Shown here: positions 43,123-52,293 of the stretch, piece by piece
Position numbering within the stretch: position 1 is the stretch's first letter
Layout of the letters: each line of letters opens with the position of its first letter
Assembly: GCF_002162135.1 (NCBI RefSeq)
Contig: NZ_CP021382.1
Location: 1,550,001 to 1,614,000 of the forward strand
Source: Cellvibrio sp. PSBB006
GTDB lineage: Bacteria > Pseudomonadota > Gammaproteobacteria > Pseudomonadales > Cellvibrionaceae
Reading direction: 5' to 3'
DNA: 64,000 nucleotides
Translations under genes and position numbers: made by a program
The notes under the pieces: generated by a model
The model's database searches: none
Told to the model about the DNA's origin: nothing
Seen by the model: the letters and a program-made list of their open reading frames with translations, nothing else

Positions 43123-46017
43123 ATGCGCAGAATAAATATAAGATGTATTTACTACTTGCTCGGTGCCATCCTGTTGTTAAGTCACGCAAGCCACGCCCAG
43201 ACCAATCTGGCGCTCAATAAAACTACCACTGCCAGCACTGCCATGACGCCCGCCGGTAACGCAACGGATGGCAACAGCGGCACTCGCTGGGAATCCAACC
43301 ACGGCGTAAGCCCCTCGTGGTTGCGGATTGATTTAGGCAGCGCAGCGGCGCTAACCAGTGTTGCTATCGACTGGGAAGCAGCCAATGCGGCCAATTATGA
43401 AATCCAGGGTTCCAACGATGGTTCCAATTGGACCACCCTCTCCTCCCAAACCGGCGGCACCTTTGGCGCGCACACGGATACGGTCGCGGTGTCCGGTTCC
43501 TATCGCTATGTGCGCATTTATTGCACGCAGCGTAGCGCCGGCAACCAATGGGGTTATTCCCTATGGGAAGTCAGGGTATTTGGTGGCGGGACCGTAACAC
43601 CACCACCGGGCACGAATATCGCACTGAATAAGCTGGCCACCAGCAGCCCGGCCCTGACCGCAGCCAATCTGGCGGTCGACGGCAATGGCGGCACTCGCTG
43701 GGAATCTACCCACGGCGCCGGCACGGCCTGGTTACAGGTAGATCTGGGCAATAGCTATAGCCTGGGCAGTGTGGCCATTGATTGGGAAGCCGCCAATGCG
43801 GCTAATTACCAGGTTCAGGGCTCAACCAACGGCAGTAACTGGTCTACCCTGGCGACCCATACCGGCGGGGCTTTCGGGGAGCGGACTGACACCCACGCTG
43901 TCGCCGGAAATTACCGCTACCTGCGCATCAATGCCACTCAGCGCAGCGCCGGCAATAACTGGGGTTACTCGATATGGGAGCTGCGTGTCTTTGGCGGTGC
44001 AACCGGCAGCTCGTCGTCCAGTAGCTCAAGCTCGGTCGCTTCGGTCAACTCCAGCTCTTCGAGCAGCTCCTCCAGCAGCTCAATCGTGCCATCCAGCTCG
44101 TCCAGCGCCATGAGTTCCAGCAGTGTTCCGCTGGGCAACATCGTGCCACTGTATAACTCCTCCACCCAACTGGAGCCGGTGATTCAATATGACCGGGGCG
44201 ATGCGTTAGTCACCCGCATTGCGGATCGCGCCCGTGACCGTCACGCCAAGGAGGACATGTTCCAGGCCTACGACCACTTCCTGAGCTTTTACTGGGAACA
44301 TCGCACTGCCTCTATCGAGATCATCGATTATGTAGCGAAAGGCGGCACCACCATCAGGATGAACGTGCGGACGCAATGGCCCCTGGCCAGCACGGATAAC
44401 CGCTGGTTCTATATCGGTGTCAACACCGTGGCGGAGTTCTGTGACAACGGCGGTATGTTGATGACGGACCCTTACAATTATTACAAGGAAAGCAGCTACA
44501 ACTGCCGCGAAGGCCGTCAGATCCAGATCGGCGATAAGCTGGAATTTGAACCCAGCCAGTTCCTGGCGCACGACGTACCTAACGGCCGTTCGGCTTACTA
44601 CGGCACGACCTTCCTGTATATCGTGGGACAGGGCTTGGTGCCCTGGGAAGTCGGCGGCGCGACACCGCAAGGTGGTATCAAGGACTCGGTGCCCATTCCC
44701 GAAAGTGCCTGGTTAGGTGGCGAAACAACGCTGCATCAGTTGAGCGCCGGCGAGCCGCATCACCACTTTATGCAGATGGCCACCAACCTGGGCTATGACA
44801 ATGGCCAGCCCTTTGTGCTGGGTCGGCGCCTGCACCACACCTCTTTTGTCAACGGCACCCACGACGAGCGACCGGTCGAGAATGAAGTCTTCAGCGAAAT
44901 GATCGGTAAGGCCGGTCCGCGCTGGGTCAACGACAGCTGCGCCGGGTGTCACGTGCGCAACGGTCGCGCCGCGCCAGCACCGGTCGGCGAACCATTGGAT
45001 AAATGGGTATTCCGCGTCGGTGACGCCAACGGCAATCCTCACCCGCAATTAGGGCGCGCCCTGCAAACCCGCGCCAATGGCGGAGCCAGCAGTGAGGGTG
45101 AAGTGTCCATCGCTTTCTGGCAGGAATCGAATGGCCTGCGTTCGCCTCAGTATCAATTTTCCGGGGTAGCACCGGAGCGCTTCTCTGCTCGCATTGCGCC
45201 GCAGTTGGTCGGTATGGGCTTGCTGGAAGCCGTTTCGGAATCCACGATTCTGGCGATGGAAGATACCAATGACACCAATGGCGATGGCATTTCAGGTCGC
45301 GCCAATCGAGTGGTCGATCCCGCCAGCGGTCAAACCCGCCTGGGGCGGTTCGGCTACAAGGCAGCCACCAGCAGCGTCAAACATCAGGTCGCCAGCGCGT
45401 TTAACAGCGACATGGGTGTAATGACGTCCTTACTGCCAAACCCGGACTGCGGCTCCGGCCAATCCGGTTGCGGCGGCAATGGCTCGGAGCTGGCAGATGC
45501 TCACCTGAACAACCTGGTGAAATACATCTCCCTGCTCGGCGTGCGGCCCCAACGCGATATCAACAACGCGGCGGTGCAACGCGGTCAAACGCTGTTCTCT
45601 GATATCGGCTGTGCCGGCTGTCACAAACCCACCCTGCAAACCAGTCAGTATCACCCCTTGGCTGAACTGCGCGGCCAGACGTTTCACCCCTACACCGACC
45701 TGTTGTTGCACGATATGGGACCGGGCCTGGCGGACAATCTGGGCGAAGGTCAGGCATCCGGTTCCGAGTGGCGTACCGCGCCTTTGTGGGGATTGGGACT
45801 TTCTGCGTGTGTCACCGGTGGCGTGATCAACCCCATCGGCGGCCAGGGCAATGAAGTCTGCACACCGGTACACAGCTATCTGCACGATGGTCGCGCCAGA
45901 AGTATTGAAGAGGCGATCCTGTGGCACGGTGGCGAAGGTGAAGCAGCCAAAAATGCTTATCAGGCACTATCGGGAGGGCAAAAAGCGGATGTGCTTAGCT
46001 TCCTGAGATCCTTGTAA
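43123..46017 (+). CDS. Secreted di-haem oxidoreductase with two CBM32 modules
   Basis: A 964-residue secreted protein. Signal peptide 1-25; two tandem F5/8 type C (CBM32) modules (~27-155 and ~165-292) that are close copies of each other (DWEAANAANY...QGS, QRSAGN.WGYS.WE.RVFGG); a poly-Ser linker (~295-335); and a DUF1111-type di-haem oxidoreductase/thiol oxidoreductase-like domain (~340-964). Two c-type haem sites: CAGCH at 606-610 and CAGCH at 830-834. Ser linkers are typical for Cellvibrio/Saccharophagus carbohydrate-active proteins. The architecture suggests a redox protein targeted to polysaccharide, perhaps as electron partner of oxidative enzymes (inference). SD GGAG before the ATG. 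Confidence 0.88.
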   Translation: MRRINIRCIYYLLGAILLLSHASHAQTNLALNKTTTASTAMTPAGNATDGNSGTRWESNHGVSPSWLRIDLGSAAALTSVAIDWEAANAANYEIQGSNDGSNWTTLSSQTGGTFGAHTDTVAVSGSYRYVRIYCTQRSAGNQWGYSLWEVRVFGGGTVTPPPGTNIALNKLATSSPALTAANLAVDGNGGTRWESTHGAGTAWLQVDLGNSYSLGSVAIDWEAANAANYQVQGSTNGSNWSTLATHTGGAFGERTDTHAVAGNYRYLRINATQRSAGNNWGYSIWELRVFGGATGSSSSSSSSSVASVNSSSSSSSSSSSIVPSSSSSAMSSSSVPLGNIVPLYNSSTQLEPVIQYDRGDALVTRIADRARDRHAKEDMFQAYDHFLSFYWEHRTASIEIIDYVAKGGTTIRMNVRTQWPLASTDNRWFYIGVNTVAEFCDNGGMLMTDPYNYYKESSYNCREGRQIQIGDKLEFEPSQFLAHDVPNGRSAYYGTTFLYIVGQGLVPWEVGGATPQGGIKDSVPIPESAWLGGETTLHQLSAGEPHHHFMQMATNLGYDNGQPFVLGRRLHHTSFVNGTHDERPVENEVFSEMIGKAGPRWVNDSCAGCHVRNGRAAPAPVGEPLDKWVFRVGDANGNPHPQLGRALQTRANGGASSEGEVSIAFWQESNGLRSPQYQFSGVAPERFSARIAPQLVGMGLLEAVSESTILAMEDTNDTNGDGISGRANRVVDPASGQTRLGRFGYKAATSSVKHQVASAFNSDMGVMTSLLPNPDCGSGQSGCGGNGSELADAHLNNLVKYISLLGVRPQRDINNAAVQRGQTLFSDIGCAGCHKPTLQTSQYHPLAELRGQTFHPYTDLLLHDMGPGLADNLGEGQASGSEWRTAPLWGLGLSACVTGGVINPIGGQGNEVCTPVHSYLHDGRARSIEEAILWHGGEGEAAKNAYQALSGGQKADVLSFLRSL

Positions 46018-46046
46018 CGCTCAGCGGTTTTTCCGGCCATAAAAAA

Positions 46047-46079
46047 GCCCCGACGGCACATGTGCGGTCGGGGCTTTTT
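46047..46079. terminator. Bidirectional terminator between di-haem gene and nhaD
   Basis: GCCCCGAC (46047-46054) pairs with GTCGGGGC (46067-46074); the loop contains GCACATGTGC. Flanked by A6 on the left and T5 on the right, it serves both convergent genes. Confidence 0.93.
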
Positions 46080-46093
46080 CTTGCATCACTGCG

Positions 46094-47347
46094 CTAAAAC
46101 ATCATCTTCGCCAAGGTAATTGTGACCCAATAACCCAGCGTGTAGGCAATAAACAGAAATGGAAAATAACGAATATGGCTGCCAAAAGTTAATCCCTTCA
46201 CTTTACTCATAGCGATAATCCCGGCCGCTGAACCGATGGCCAGCAAGGAACCACCCACGCCGACAGCGTAGGTCAAACCGAGCCATTCGGACGTAGCCAA
46301 ACTCGGTGAGGCTTTCAGCAAGGCGGCGGTCAAGGGCACGTTATCAATCAGTGCTGAGAATATACCGGCACTGTAATTGGCAACCGTCGGGCTGAATTGC
46401 GTGTAAGCGCTGGTCAGCAGGTCCAGCACGCCGATTTCTTTCAGCATGCCCACCAACAGCAAAATTCCCAGGAAGAACAGCAGGGTTTCGTACTCTACCT
46501 GGCGGATATATTCCAGGATGCGGGTTTCTTCTTTATCGGTACGCAGCCAGTGGCCAAATAAAAACATCACTGACAAACCCGTGAGGAAGGTCAGCACCGG
46601 CGGAATCTGGAAGAAGAAATTGAACAGCATAGTGCAGAAGATGGTGGTGAAAAAAATCACCATAATGGCGATGTCCATCGCTTTGAAATGACGCTGCACC
46701 TTATCGGTGGACACGGTACCGGTAACCCCGGGGAATAGCATCAGGCTAAGCGCCAATACACCGACAATGGCTGGCATGATCAACACAAACAATTGCAGCA
46801 TGGTGACGTGGCCGGCGAGGAAGATCATCAGGGTGGTTACATCGCCGGTGATCAACGCTACACCGCCAGAGTTCACCGCGAATACTACCAGTACGGCGAG
46901 CTTGATACGGGTGCGATTATCCAGGTTGAACGCGTGGACCAATCCCAGCGTCACCAGTGTTGCGGTCACGTTGTCACAGATCATCGACAGAATCATCGCA
47001 AAAATCGCCACCATCACCATCAGGCTGCGCTTGCTCATCTGCTGTGGGCAAACCCGCTGTACCAACGTCTGGATCAAGCCTTTGGCATTGAGGTAGGCAA
47101 CGAATGTCATCGTCGCCATCAGAAACAGCCAGAGTGTCGCAATCTCCAGCAGGTTGTGGTCGAGCTTGCCGAGCATGACATCCTGCTGTTCTGCCGAACC
47201 TGCAAACATAAACATCAATAACCAGGAAATACTGCCGAAGAACAACGTGGTTTTCGCTTTGTTGATGTGAATGACTTCTTCAAAGATCACACCCAGGAGC
47301 GCCAATATGGCAAAGCCGATCAGAACAACTTCAAGAAACGCAGGCAT
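46094..47347 (-). CDS. nhaD: NhaD-type sodium:proton antiporter
   Basis: The 417-residue inner-membrane protein has about 11-12 TM helices. Typical NhaD motifs include SMICDNVTATLVTLGL, VNSGGVALITGDVTTLMI and FSALIDNVPLTAALLK, with the buried Asp residues of the ion transport path. NhaD exports Na+ or Li+ at alkaline pH, common in marine and soil gammaproteobacteria. The start ATG is at 47347 with GGTGG-like SD. Confidence 0.9.
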   Translation of the reverse strand: MPAFLEVVLIGFAILALLGVIFEEVIHINKAKTTLFFGSISWLLMFMFAGSAEQQDVMLGKLDHNLLEIATLWLFLMATMTFVAYLNAKGLIQTLVQRVCPQQMSKRSLMVMVAIFAMILSMICDNVTATLVTLGLVHAFNLDNRTRIKLAVLVVFAVNSGGVALITGDVTTLMIFLAGHVTMLQLFVLIMPAIVGVLALSLMLFPGVTGTVSTDKVQRHFKAMDIAIMVIFFTTIFCTMLFNFFFQIPPVLTFLTGLSVMFLFGHWLRTDKEETRILEYIRQVEYETLLFFLGILLLVGMLKEIGVLDLLTSAYTQFSPTVANYSAGIFSALIDNVPLTAALLKASPSLATSEWLGLTYAVGVGGSLLAIGSAAGIIAMSKVKGLTFGSHIRYFPFLFIAYTLGYWVTITLAKMMF

Positions 47348-47684
47348 AGTTCACCACCATTACAATTAATAAACCGGTTGCCAACTTGGCCAGGGCGAAC
47401 GTCTGTTATTACGTCGGTCATGTGAGTACTGGCTGATCAGGTCGGAATCTGGACACAAAGGATCAGGAATACACATTGATTGAATAGGACACCTGGGCAA
47501 GAGAGTAGAATTCAGTGATTGAGTGCAAACAGCTCGGAGAGGAAGATGCAAAAAGTAGAGGCTGTTCAAATGCAACAAAACGGCGCGCATTCTAACGCAG
47601 CTCGCCTGTAAACAATATGGCCCGGACATAAAAACGTCATAAATCTCGCCGGACAGGCAGTTTATTTCAACCGGGGCCGGACCA
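47348..47684. other. 337-bp region upstream of nhaD
   Basis: Between nhaD and lpxL (both on the minus strand). No gene is supported. An overlapping minus-strand ORF here has no family character. A long leader for nhaD would fit an RNA or protein-based regulation by Na+ or pH, but I recognise no riboswitch pattern. Confidence 0.4.
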
Positions 47685-48605
47685 TTACTTTTGCCGGCGG
47701 TACAGCGGCGCCTCACCTTCCGGACGAGTCTTGAAGCGCGGCTGCGCCCAAAAATACTGCCCCGGGCACTTGAGGACTTCGCGTTCCATAAACTGGTTAA
47801 TCCGTAGCGTATCCTGGTATTCGTCCCCGGAAGGAAAATCTTCAAAGGGAGGATGAATCACCATCTCGTAACCTTTGCCGTGATCCAGACGCCGCTGGGT
47901 AAAGGGGATTACCCGAGCTCGCCCCATCTGGGCAAATTTGCTGGTAGCAGAAACCGTTGCCGTCTGTACCCCGAAAAACGGCACAAACAAACTCATCCTG
48001 GCCCCCAGATCACGATCCGGCGCATACCACACCATGCGCCCCTGACGCAGACGGCTGATCATCAGCCGCACGTTGTCCCGGGGAATGGTAATCCCCGGAC
48101 AATAGGCTTCACGTCGCGTTTTTTGCAGGTAATCGTAGACGGGATTTTTATGGGGGCGATACATGCCGTCGTAATCAATATTCTGGCCAAGCATCGCACA
48201 CCCCAGATCAAGATGCGTGAAATGCATACTCAATAGCAAAGCCCCCTGCCCGTCACGCTGGGCCGCTTCAAGATGCTCCAGCCCCGTAACGGTATAGAGT
48301 TTGCGCAAACGATTTTTTGACCAGAACCAGGCGATGCCGGTCTCGAAAATTGCCATGGTCGTAGAGAAAATGGTTTCATCCAGTACCTGTTGCCGCTCGG
48401 CGTCGGTCCATTCCGGAAAACATAAATCAATATTGACCCGCGCCATGTGCAAGCGCTTTTTATTCAGTTTCAACAACGGGCTGATCAAGCGTGCCAGTGC
48501 GACCTGAACACGGTAAGGCAGTTGCGACAACAGATACCAGACGCCCGCCCCGACCCATGAAGGCAAATGACGCGGAGCAAGCAAAGCGCGGGAAAAATGT
48601 GACAT
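47685..48605 (-). CDS. Lipid A biosynthesis acyltransferase (LpxL/HtrB family)
   Basis: The 306-residue protein is an LpxL-type acyltransferase of the inner membrane that adds a secondary acyl chain to Kdo2-lipid A. The catalytic HX4D motif is HFTHLD (in LLLSMHFTHLDLG). Further family motifs are YRPHKNPVYD, YAPDRDLG and the C-terminal FWAQPRFKTRPEGE. LpxL and LpxM cannot be separated from sequence alone; LpxL is more likely. Confidence 0.9.
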   Translation of the reverse strand: MSHFSRALLAPRHLPSWVGAGVWYLLSQLPYRVQVALARLISPLLKLNKKRLHMARVNIDLCFPEWTDAERQQVLDETIFSTTMAIFETGIAWFWSKNRLRKLYTVTGLEHLEAAQRDGQGALLLSMHFTHLDLGCAMLGQNIDYDGMYRPHKNPVYDYLQKTRREAYCPGITIPRDNVRLMISRLRQGRMVWYAPDRDLGARMSLFVPFFGVQTATVSATSKFAQMGRARVIPFTQRRLDHGKGYEMVIHPPFEDFPSGDEYQDTLRINQFMEREVLKCPGQYFWAQPRFKTRPEGEAPLYRRQK

Positions 48606-48741
48606 AAGCGAAGGCTGTCTCGGGTTAACGCGTGAAGGTGGGGATTATAGCCAAAGCAGCAGGGGATTGAGAAAAAGCTGGCTTTTTAATAGGAAAAAAT
48701 TCGATATGGTCCGGGCTCAAATCCTTCCGATCAAAAAACAC

Positions 48742-48773
48742 AAAAGGCATGCTCATTCATGAGCATGCCTTTT
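48742..48773 (-). terminator. Terminator of the DUF2789 gene
   Basis: AAAAGGCATGCTCA (48742-48755) pairs perfectly with TGAGCATGCCTTTT (48760-48773), loop TTCA. It lies 25 bp beyond the stop of the minus-strand DUF2789 gene, with a T-rich tract following on that strand. Confidence 0.88.
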
Positions 48774-48798
48774 GTTTTATAGTTTTATTTTCTACAGG

Positions 48799-49035
48799 TT
48801 AATCGCGTAGTAATACATTCAACTCATCAACGACCTCAGCCCAGTCAGAATCATTAAGTACCGCTTCGCGTAAAAATGTAGCCTGGGATTCGGTCCAGAA
48901 ACCGGCTTTGGAAAGCGGTTCCGCTTGGGGCAATGGCCGGTGTTGTTCAATAAAGGCTTCGATCTCCTTTTTTGAATTGGGCAAACCCAGTTGTGCAAAC
49001 AAGCCACTCAAGGAGTGGATAGAGGTGTCTAGCAT
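48799..49035 (-). CDS. DUF2789 family small protein
   Basis: A 78-residue cytoplasmic protein: MLDTSIHSLSGLFAQLGLPNSKKEIEAFIEQHRPLP and FWTESQATFLREAVLNDSDWAEVVDELNVLLRD match DUF2789, a small helical family of unknown function. The ATG at 49035 has a very strong SD (GGGAGGTTCACC). The longer in-frame extension to 49197 overlaps the acyltransferase gene and was rejected. Confidence 0.85.
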   Translation of the reverse strand: MLDTSIHSLSGLFAQLGLPNSKKEIEAFIEQHRPLPQAEPLSKAGFWTESQATFLREAVLNDSDWAEVVDELNVLLRD

Positions 49036-49099
49036 GGTGAACCTCCCGCTAATCTGCTGACTGATATTCAAAGTGTCACTAGCATAGAACAAAAGTGCG

Positions 49100-49996
49100 T
49101 TATTGGCTTGCACTTTTCTGCGCCATTCTCTCAAGCTGCGCATCCTTTTCACGCCAAAGTTCATTAACCCATGCCTGAAAGTGACGACGGAATTCACTGT
49201 CGTTGGCGTAGTCGCCCAACAAGTCGTCCGGAATCGGCAACTGGCGCATATGGATCGCTATGCTGCTCACCTTCCCCGACGCATATTCCCAATAGGTGGG
49301 GTTGCCTTGCGGGTAATAAATTGTGACATCCAGCAGGCTGTGCAGTTGCCCATCCATTGCCGCCAGGGTAAATGCAAGGCCACCGGCGCGGGGAATCAGC
49401 AGATGCCTATAAGGTGACTGCTGTTGCGCTTGCTTTTCCGGCGTAAACCGTGTGCCCTCAAGATAGTTGATGATCGTCACCGGGTTGTGGCGATATTTTT
49501 CGCAGGCACGCCGGGTTTCTTCCACATCTTGGCCTTTCAAAGCAGGATCGCGCTCAATTTCCGCTTTGGTGTAGCGCCGCATAAAGGGAAATTCCAGTGC
49601 CCACCAGGCGATACCAAGGAGCGGTACCCAAATCAGGGATTTCTTCAGGAAAAACTTAACGTAAGGAATGCGACCATTAAACACCCGCAGCAACACCAGG
49701 ATGTCGACCCAGGATTGGTGATTGGAGACCATCATGTACCACTCATGGCGGCTCAGGTTCAGGTCACCTTCCAGATGAATATCCGTGCGGGTCAGTAGCG
49801 CCTGATGCGCGCTATTGAGATCAATCCAGCGACTGGCAATCCAGTCCAATGCACGATTGCAATGTTTTTGCCAGCGACGCGAGGGGATCAGGCGTTTGGC
49901 GAGGGCGAGCGGCAACAGGGGAATAAACGCCAGTAGCGTGATCAGCAGGAACAATATGCTGGTCAACAAACCGATGACATGTCGATATAGAGGCAT
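49100..49996 (-). CDS. PlsC/LPLAT-family acyltransferase (YihG-like)
   Basis: The 298-residue membrane protein has an N-terminal TM region (~8-33) and the LPLAT motifs: NHQSWVD (HX4D), FFLKKSLIWVPLLGIAWWALEFPFM, and EGTRFTPEK. The length and motifs resemble YihG/YcfA-type 1-acylglycerol-3-phosphate or related acyltransferases rather than the short essential PlsC. The acyl acceptor is unknown. Confidence 0.87.
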   Translation of the reverse strand: MPLYRHVIGLLTSILFLLITLLAFIPLLPLALAKRLIPSRRWQKHCNRALDWIASRWIDLNSAHQALLTRTDIHLEGDLNLSRHEWYMMVSNHQSWVDILVLLRVFNGRIPYVKFFLKKSLIWVPLLGIAWWALEFPFMRRYTKAEIERDPALKGQDVEETRRACEKYRHNPVTIINYLEGTRFTPEKQAQQQSPYRHLLIPRAGGLAFTLAAMDGQLHSLLDVTIYYPQGNPTYWEYASGKVSSIAIHMRQLPIPDDLLGDYANDSEFRRHFQAWVNELWREKDAQLERMAQKSASQ

Positions 49997-50051
49997 AGGC
50001 TTTCATCGCTTCAGCTGAAGCGACCTCAAATCCGGAGTGCTGTCAGGCAAT

Positions 50052-50645
50052 TCAAACACTGACCTCACCAGCTGAAGCCTCTTTCGGCGCTTGATTGTCT
50101 GCTTCAGCAGAAAGTCCGGCGGTGAAGAAGCTCAATACTTGTTGCCAATTATCAACCCGTATGTCAGCCGGGTCTTTGACGTTGTGCGGCGCGGTATACA
50201 GCACACCGGTTCCTTTAAACCCCACGAAATGGCGCGCGCTATCGTCGATGAGGTAGTCGGCATTCACCAGGTATTTTTTGCCGCAGAAAATAAAATTCAT
50301 CGGCGACAGGAACGGAAGGTGTTGCACCAACCATTCATATTTTGCGGTGAAGGATGTGGGATGTTCCATTGCCGCTGTGGCGATGACGACTTCATAGTGC
50401 TCATGCAATGTCTGAATCACAGCGATAGCGTTGTCATGGGGCACCAGATCGGCAAAGAAGCGCGGATCATCGGGATAAGCACGCACGCGCGCAACATGTT
50501 CCGCCGGTACCCGCTGATAAATCTTGGCACCTGCCAGATCAGCCTTAGTTAGCTGTTGATTGAACTCTTCGTTGTACCACTGAATATGACGAGACAGCGT
50601 ATCAACAAGTGTTTCATCCATATCAATCGCAATACGTTTACGCAT
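50052..50645 (-). CDS. 5'(3')-deoxyribonucleotidase-like HAD protein (NT5C type)
   Basis: A 197-residue HAD protein: motif I AIDMDETLVD (D8, D10), motif II IATAAMEHP, and motif III YLIDDSARHF. The pattern RIAIDMDETLVDTLSRHIQWYNEEF matches the NT5C family of 5'-nucleotidases. A polar C-terminal tail follows. It lies 54 bp downstream of fabV, behind the fabV terminator. Confidence 0.85.
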   Translation of the reverse strand: MRKRIAIDMDETLVDTLSRHIQWYNEEFNQQLTKADLAGAKIYQRVPAEHVARVRAYPDDPRFFADLVPHDNAIAVIQTLHEHYEVVIATAAMEHPTSFTAKYEWLVQHLPFLSPMNFIFCGKKYLVNADYLIDDSARHFVGFKGTGVLYTAPHNVKDPADIRVDNWQQVLSFFTAGLSAEADNQAPKEASAGEVSV

Positions 50646-50657
50646 TCTTGCTCCTGC

Positions 50658-50685
50658 AAAAACAAACCCGGCGCCATGCGCCGGG
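50658..50685 (-). terminator. fabV terminator
   Basis: CCCGGCGC (50667-50674) pairs with GCGCCGGG (50678-50685), loop of three bases, followed on the minus strand by TTTGTTTTTG. It lies 14 bp after the fabV stop. Confidence 0.9.
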
Positions 50686-50699
50686 ACATAGCTTGTAAA

Positions 50700-51884
50700 T
50701 CAAAAATTCGTGCTGACCAGCGGGCTGGTTTCTGCATCGTAATCCACACCCTTGGCACCGAAACCGAACAGCTTGAGGAATTCCTGGTTGTAGCCTTTGT
50801 AGTCGGTCAGCTCAAACAGGTTTTCTTCAGTGACCTTGGGCCAGATTTCCTCAACACGCGCCTGAACTTTCGGGTCCAGTTCCAATTCATCAACGCGCAA
50901 GCGCCCTGCTTCGTCCACCCGTGGCGAGCCGGCATACAAACACTCCTTAAACAGGCGTTGAATCTGCTCAATACAACCTTCATGGGTGCCATCTTCCTTC
51001 ATGACTTTGAAGAGGATCGACAGGTATAACGGCATCACCGGAATCGCCGAGCTGGCCTGGGTAACGACCGCTTTCAGTACGGCCACGCGCGCTTGGCCAT
51101 TCAGGTCAGCGAGTTTACTGTCGAGGGCTTTGGCCGCACGGTCGAGGTCTTCTTTAGCCTTACCGATGGTGGCGCGACCGTAGATTGGCCAGGTCAACTT
51201 GTCACCCAGGTAGGTGTAAGCCACTGTCTGGCAACCTTCCGCCAGCAGGTTTGCAGATTTGAGAGCGTCGATCCACATCTCCCAGTCTTCACCGCCCATC
51301 ACCTTCACGGTCTGTGCAATCTCTTCGTCCGACGCAGGCTCAATAGACATTTCCATGATTTTCAGGGTATCGGTATTCAGGCCTTTGGACACATAGGTTT
51401 GGCCGATGGGCTTGAGCACCGAGTTATAGACTTCGCCGGTTTTCGGGTCGGTACGACGGGGCGCGGCGAGGCTGTATATCACCAGATCCACCTTGCCAAT
51501 ACCGTGAGTCAATTCTTCGATGACCTGGGCTTTGCAGGCATCAGAAAAGGCATCGCCATTAATGGTTTTTGCGTAAAGGCCGGCGGCTTCCGCGGCGTCG
51601 TGGAAAGCGGCAGTGTTGTAGTAGCCAGCAGTCGCCGTTTTGGTTTCCGTCGGCGGTTTCTCAAAGCAAACACCCAGGGTATCTGCACCGCTGCCAAACG
51701 CGGCGGTAATACGGGAGGACAGACCAAACCCGGTGGAACAGCCGAGCACCAGTACTTTCTTGGGACCACCTTCCACCTTGCCTTTTTGTTGGGTGAAAGC
51801 GATCTGTTCCTGAACATTCGCCGCACAACCCTGGGGGTGGGCATTGATACAAATAAAACCACGTACTTTTGGCTTGATAATCAT
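50700..51884 (-). CDS. fabV: Trans-2-enoyl-ACP/CoA reductase FabV
   Basis: FabV is the NADH-dependent enoyl-ACP reductase of fatty-acid synthesis in Vibrio, Pseudomonas and relatives; it is naturally resistant to triclosan. The 394-residue protein has [20 protein letters not shown], the cofactor site [14 protein letters not shown], the [14 protein letters not shown] segment and the Y-x8-K motif in [22 protein letters not shown]. No FabI gene lies in this window. Confidence 0.96.
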   Translation of the reverse strand: MIIKPKVRGFICINAHPQGCAANVQEQIAFTQQKGKVEGGPKKVLVLGCSTGFGLSSRITAAFGSGADTLGVCFEKPPTETKTATAGYYNTAAFHDAAEAAGLYAKTINGDAFSDACKAQVIEELTHGIGKVDLVIYSLAAPRRTDPKTGEVYNSVLKPIGQTYVSKGLNTDTLKIMEMSIEPASDEEIAQTVKVMGGEDWEMWIDALKSANLLAEGCQTVAYTYLGDKLTWPIYGRATIGKAKEDLDRAAKALDSKLADLNGQARVAVLKAVVTQASSAIPVMPLYLSILFKVMKEDGTHEGCIEQIQRLFKECLYAGSPRVDEAGRLRVDELELDPKVQARVEEIWPKVTEENLFELTDYKGYNQEFLKLFGFGAKGVDYDAETSPLVSTNF

Positions 51885-52293
51885 GAAGTTGTCCTGTTAA
51901 TGAATATCGGGTCTGCGAAACAAAGGCGGCCATTATAGTGCGCAGCGGGCCAGAAAACAGTGTTTTGTCCCAATCGCTCCATCCGCGCTCCGTCATCCCA
52001 CCTGAAAACGCTTTAGGGACGGATTTTCATCCGCTCTATAGGCATCAGTTATAAGCGCACCAAAATAATTCATGGCGCCCCAATTCAGAACCCCAAAGAC
52101 AACGTTATCTCAACCAAAATTATCATTTTTACCCATGGAAAGCGGAAAATTGCTGCTAAAGTTAATAATAAAGAATCATGCGCCAACATTTATTGACAAC
52201 GTTGTCCCTTGCGCTTACTGTCGAGCAATAAATTAAAAGTTGCTGGTCCAGCCAGGTTGTGGGGTCAAGCCAATTATTCCAGGAGAGCTCACT
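51885..52293. other. Divergent promoter region, fabV / chemoreceptor
   Basis: A 409-bp non-coding region. The part next to the chemoreceptor gene is AT-rich (AAATTATCATTTTTACC, TTAATAATAAAGAATC). I see no supported ORF or clear operator. Confidence 0.45.

Noticed and set aside
47348..47684. Possible Na+ riboswitch upstream of nhaD
   Set aside because: The location is suggestive, but I could not identify conserved motif elements of any known sodium riboswitch class.
47366..47845. Minus-strand ORF of 159 codons upstream of nhaD
   Set aside because: It overlaps the 3' end of the LpxL-type gene in another frame and has no family character. I treat the region as nhaD leader DNA.
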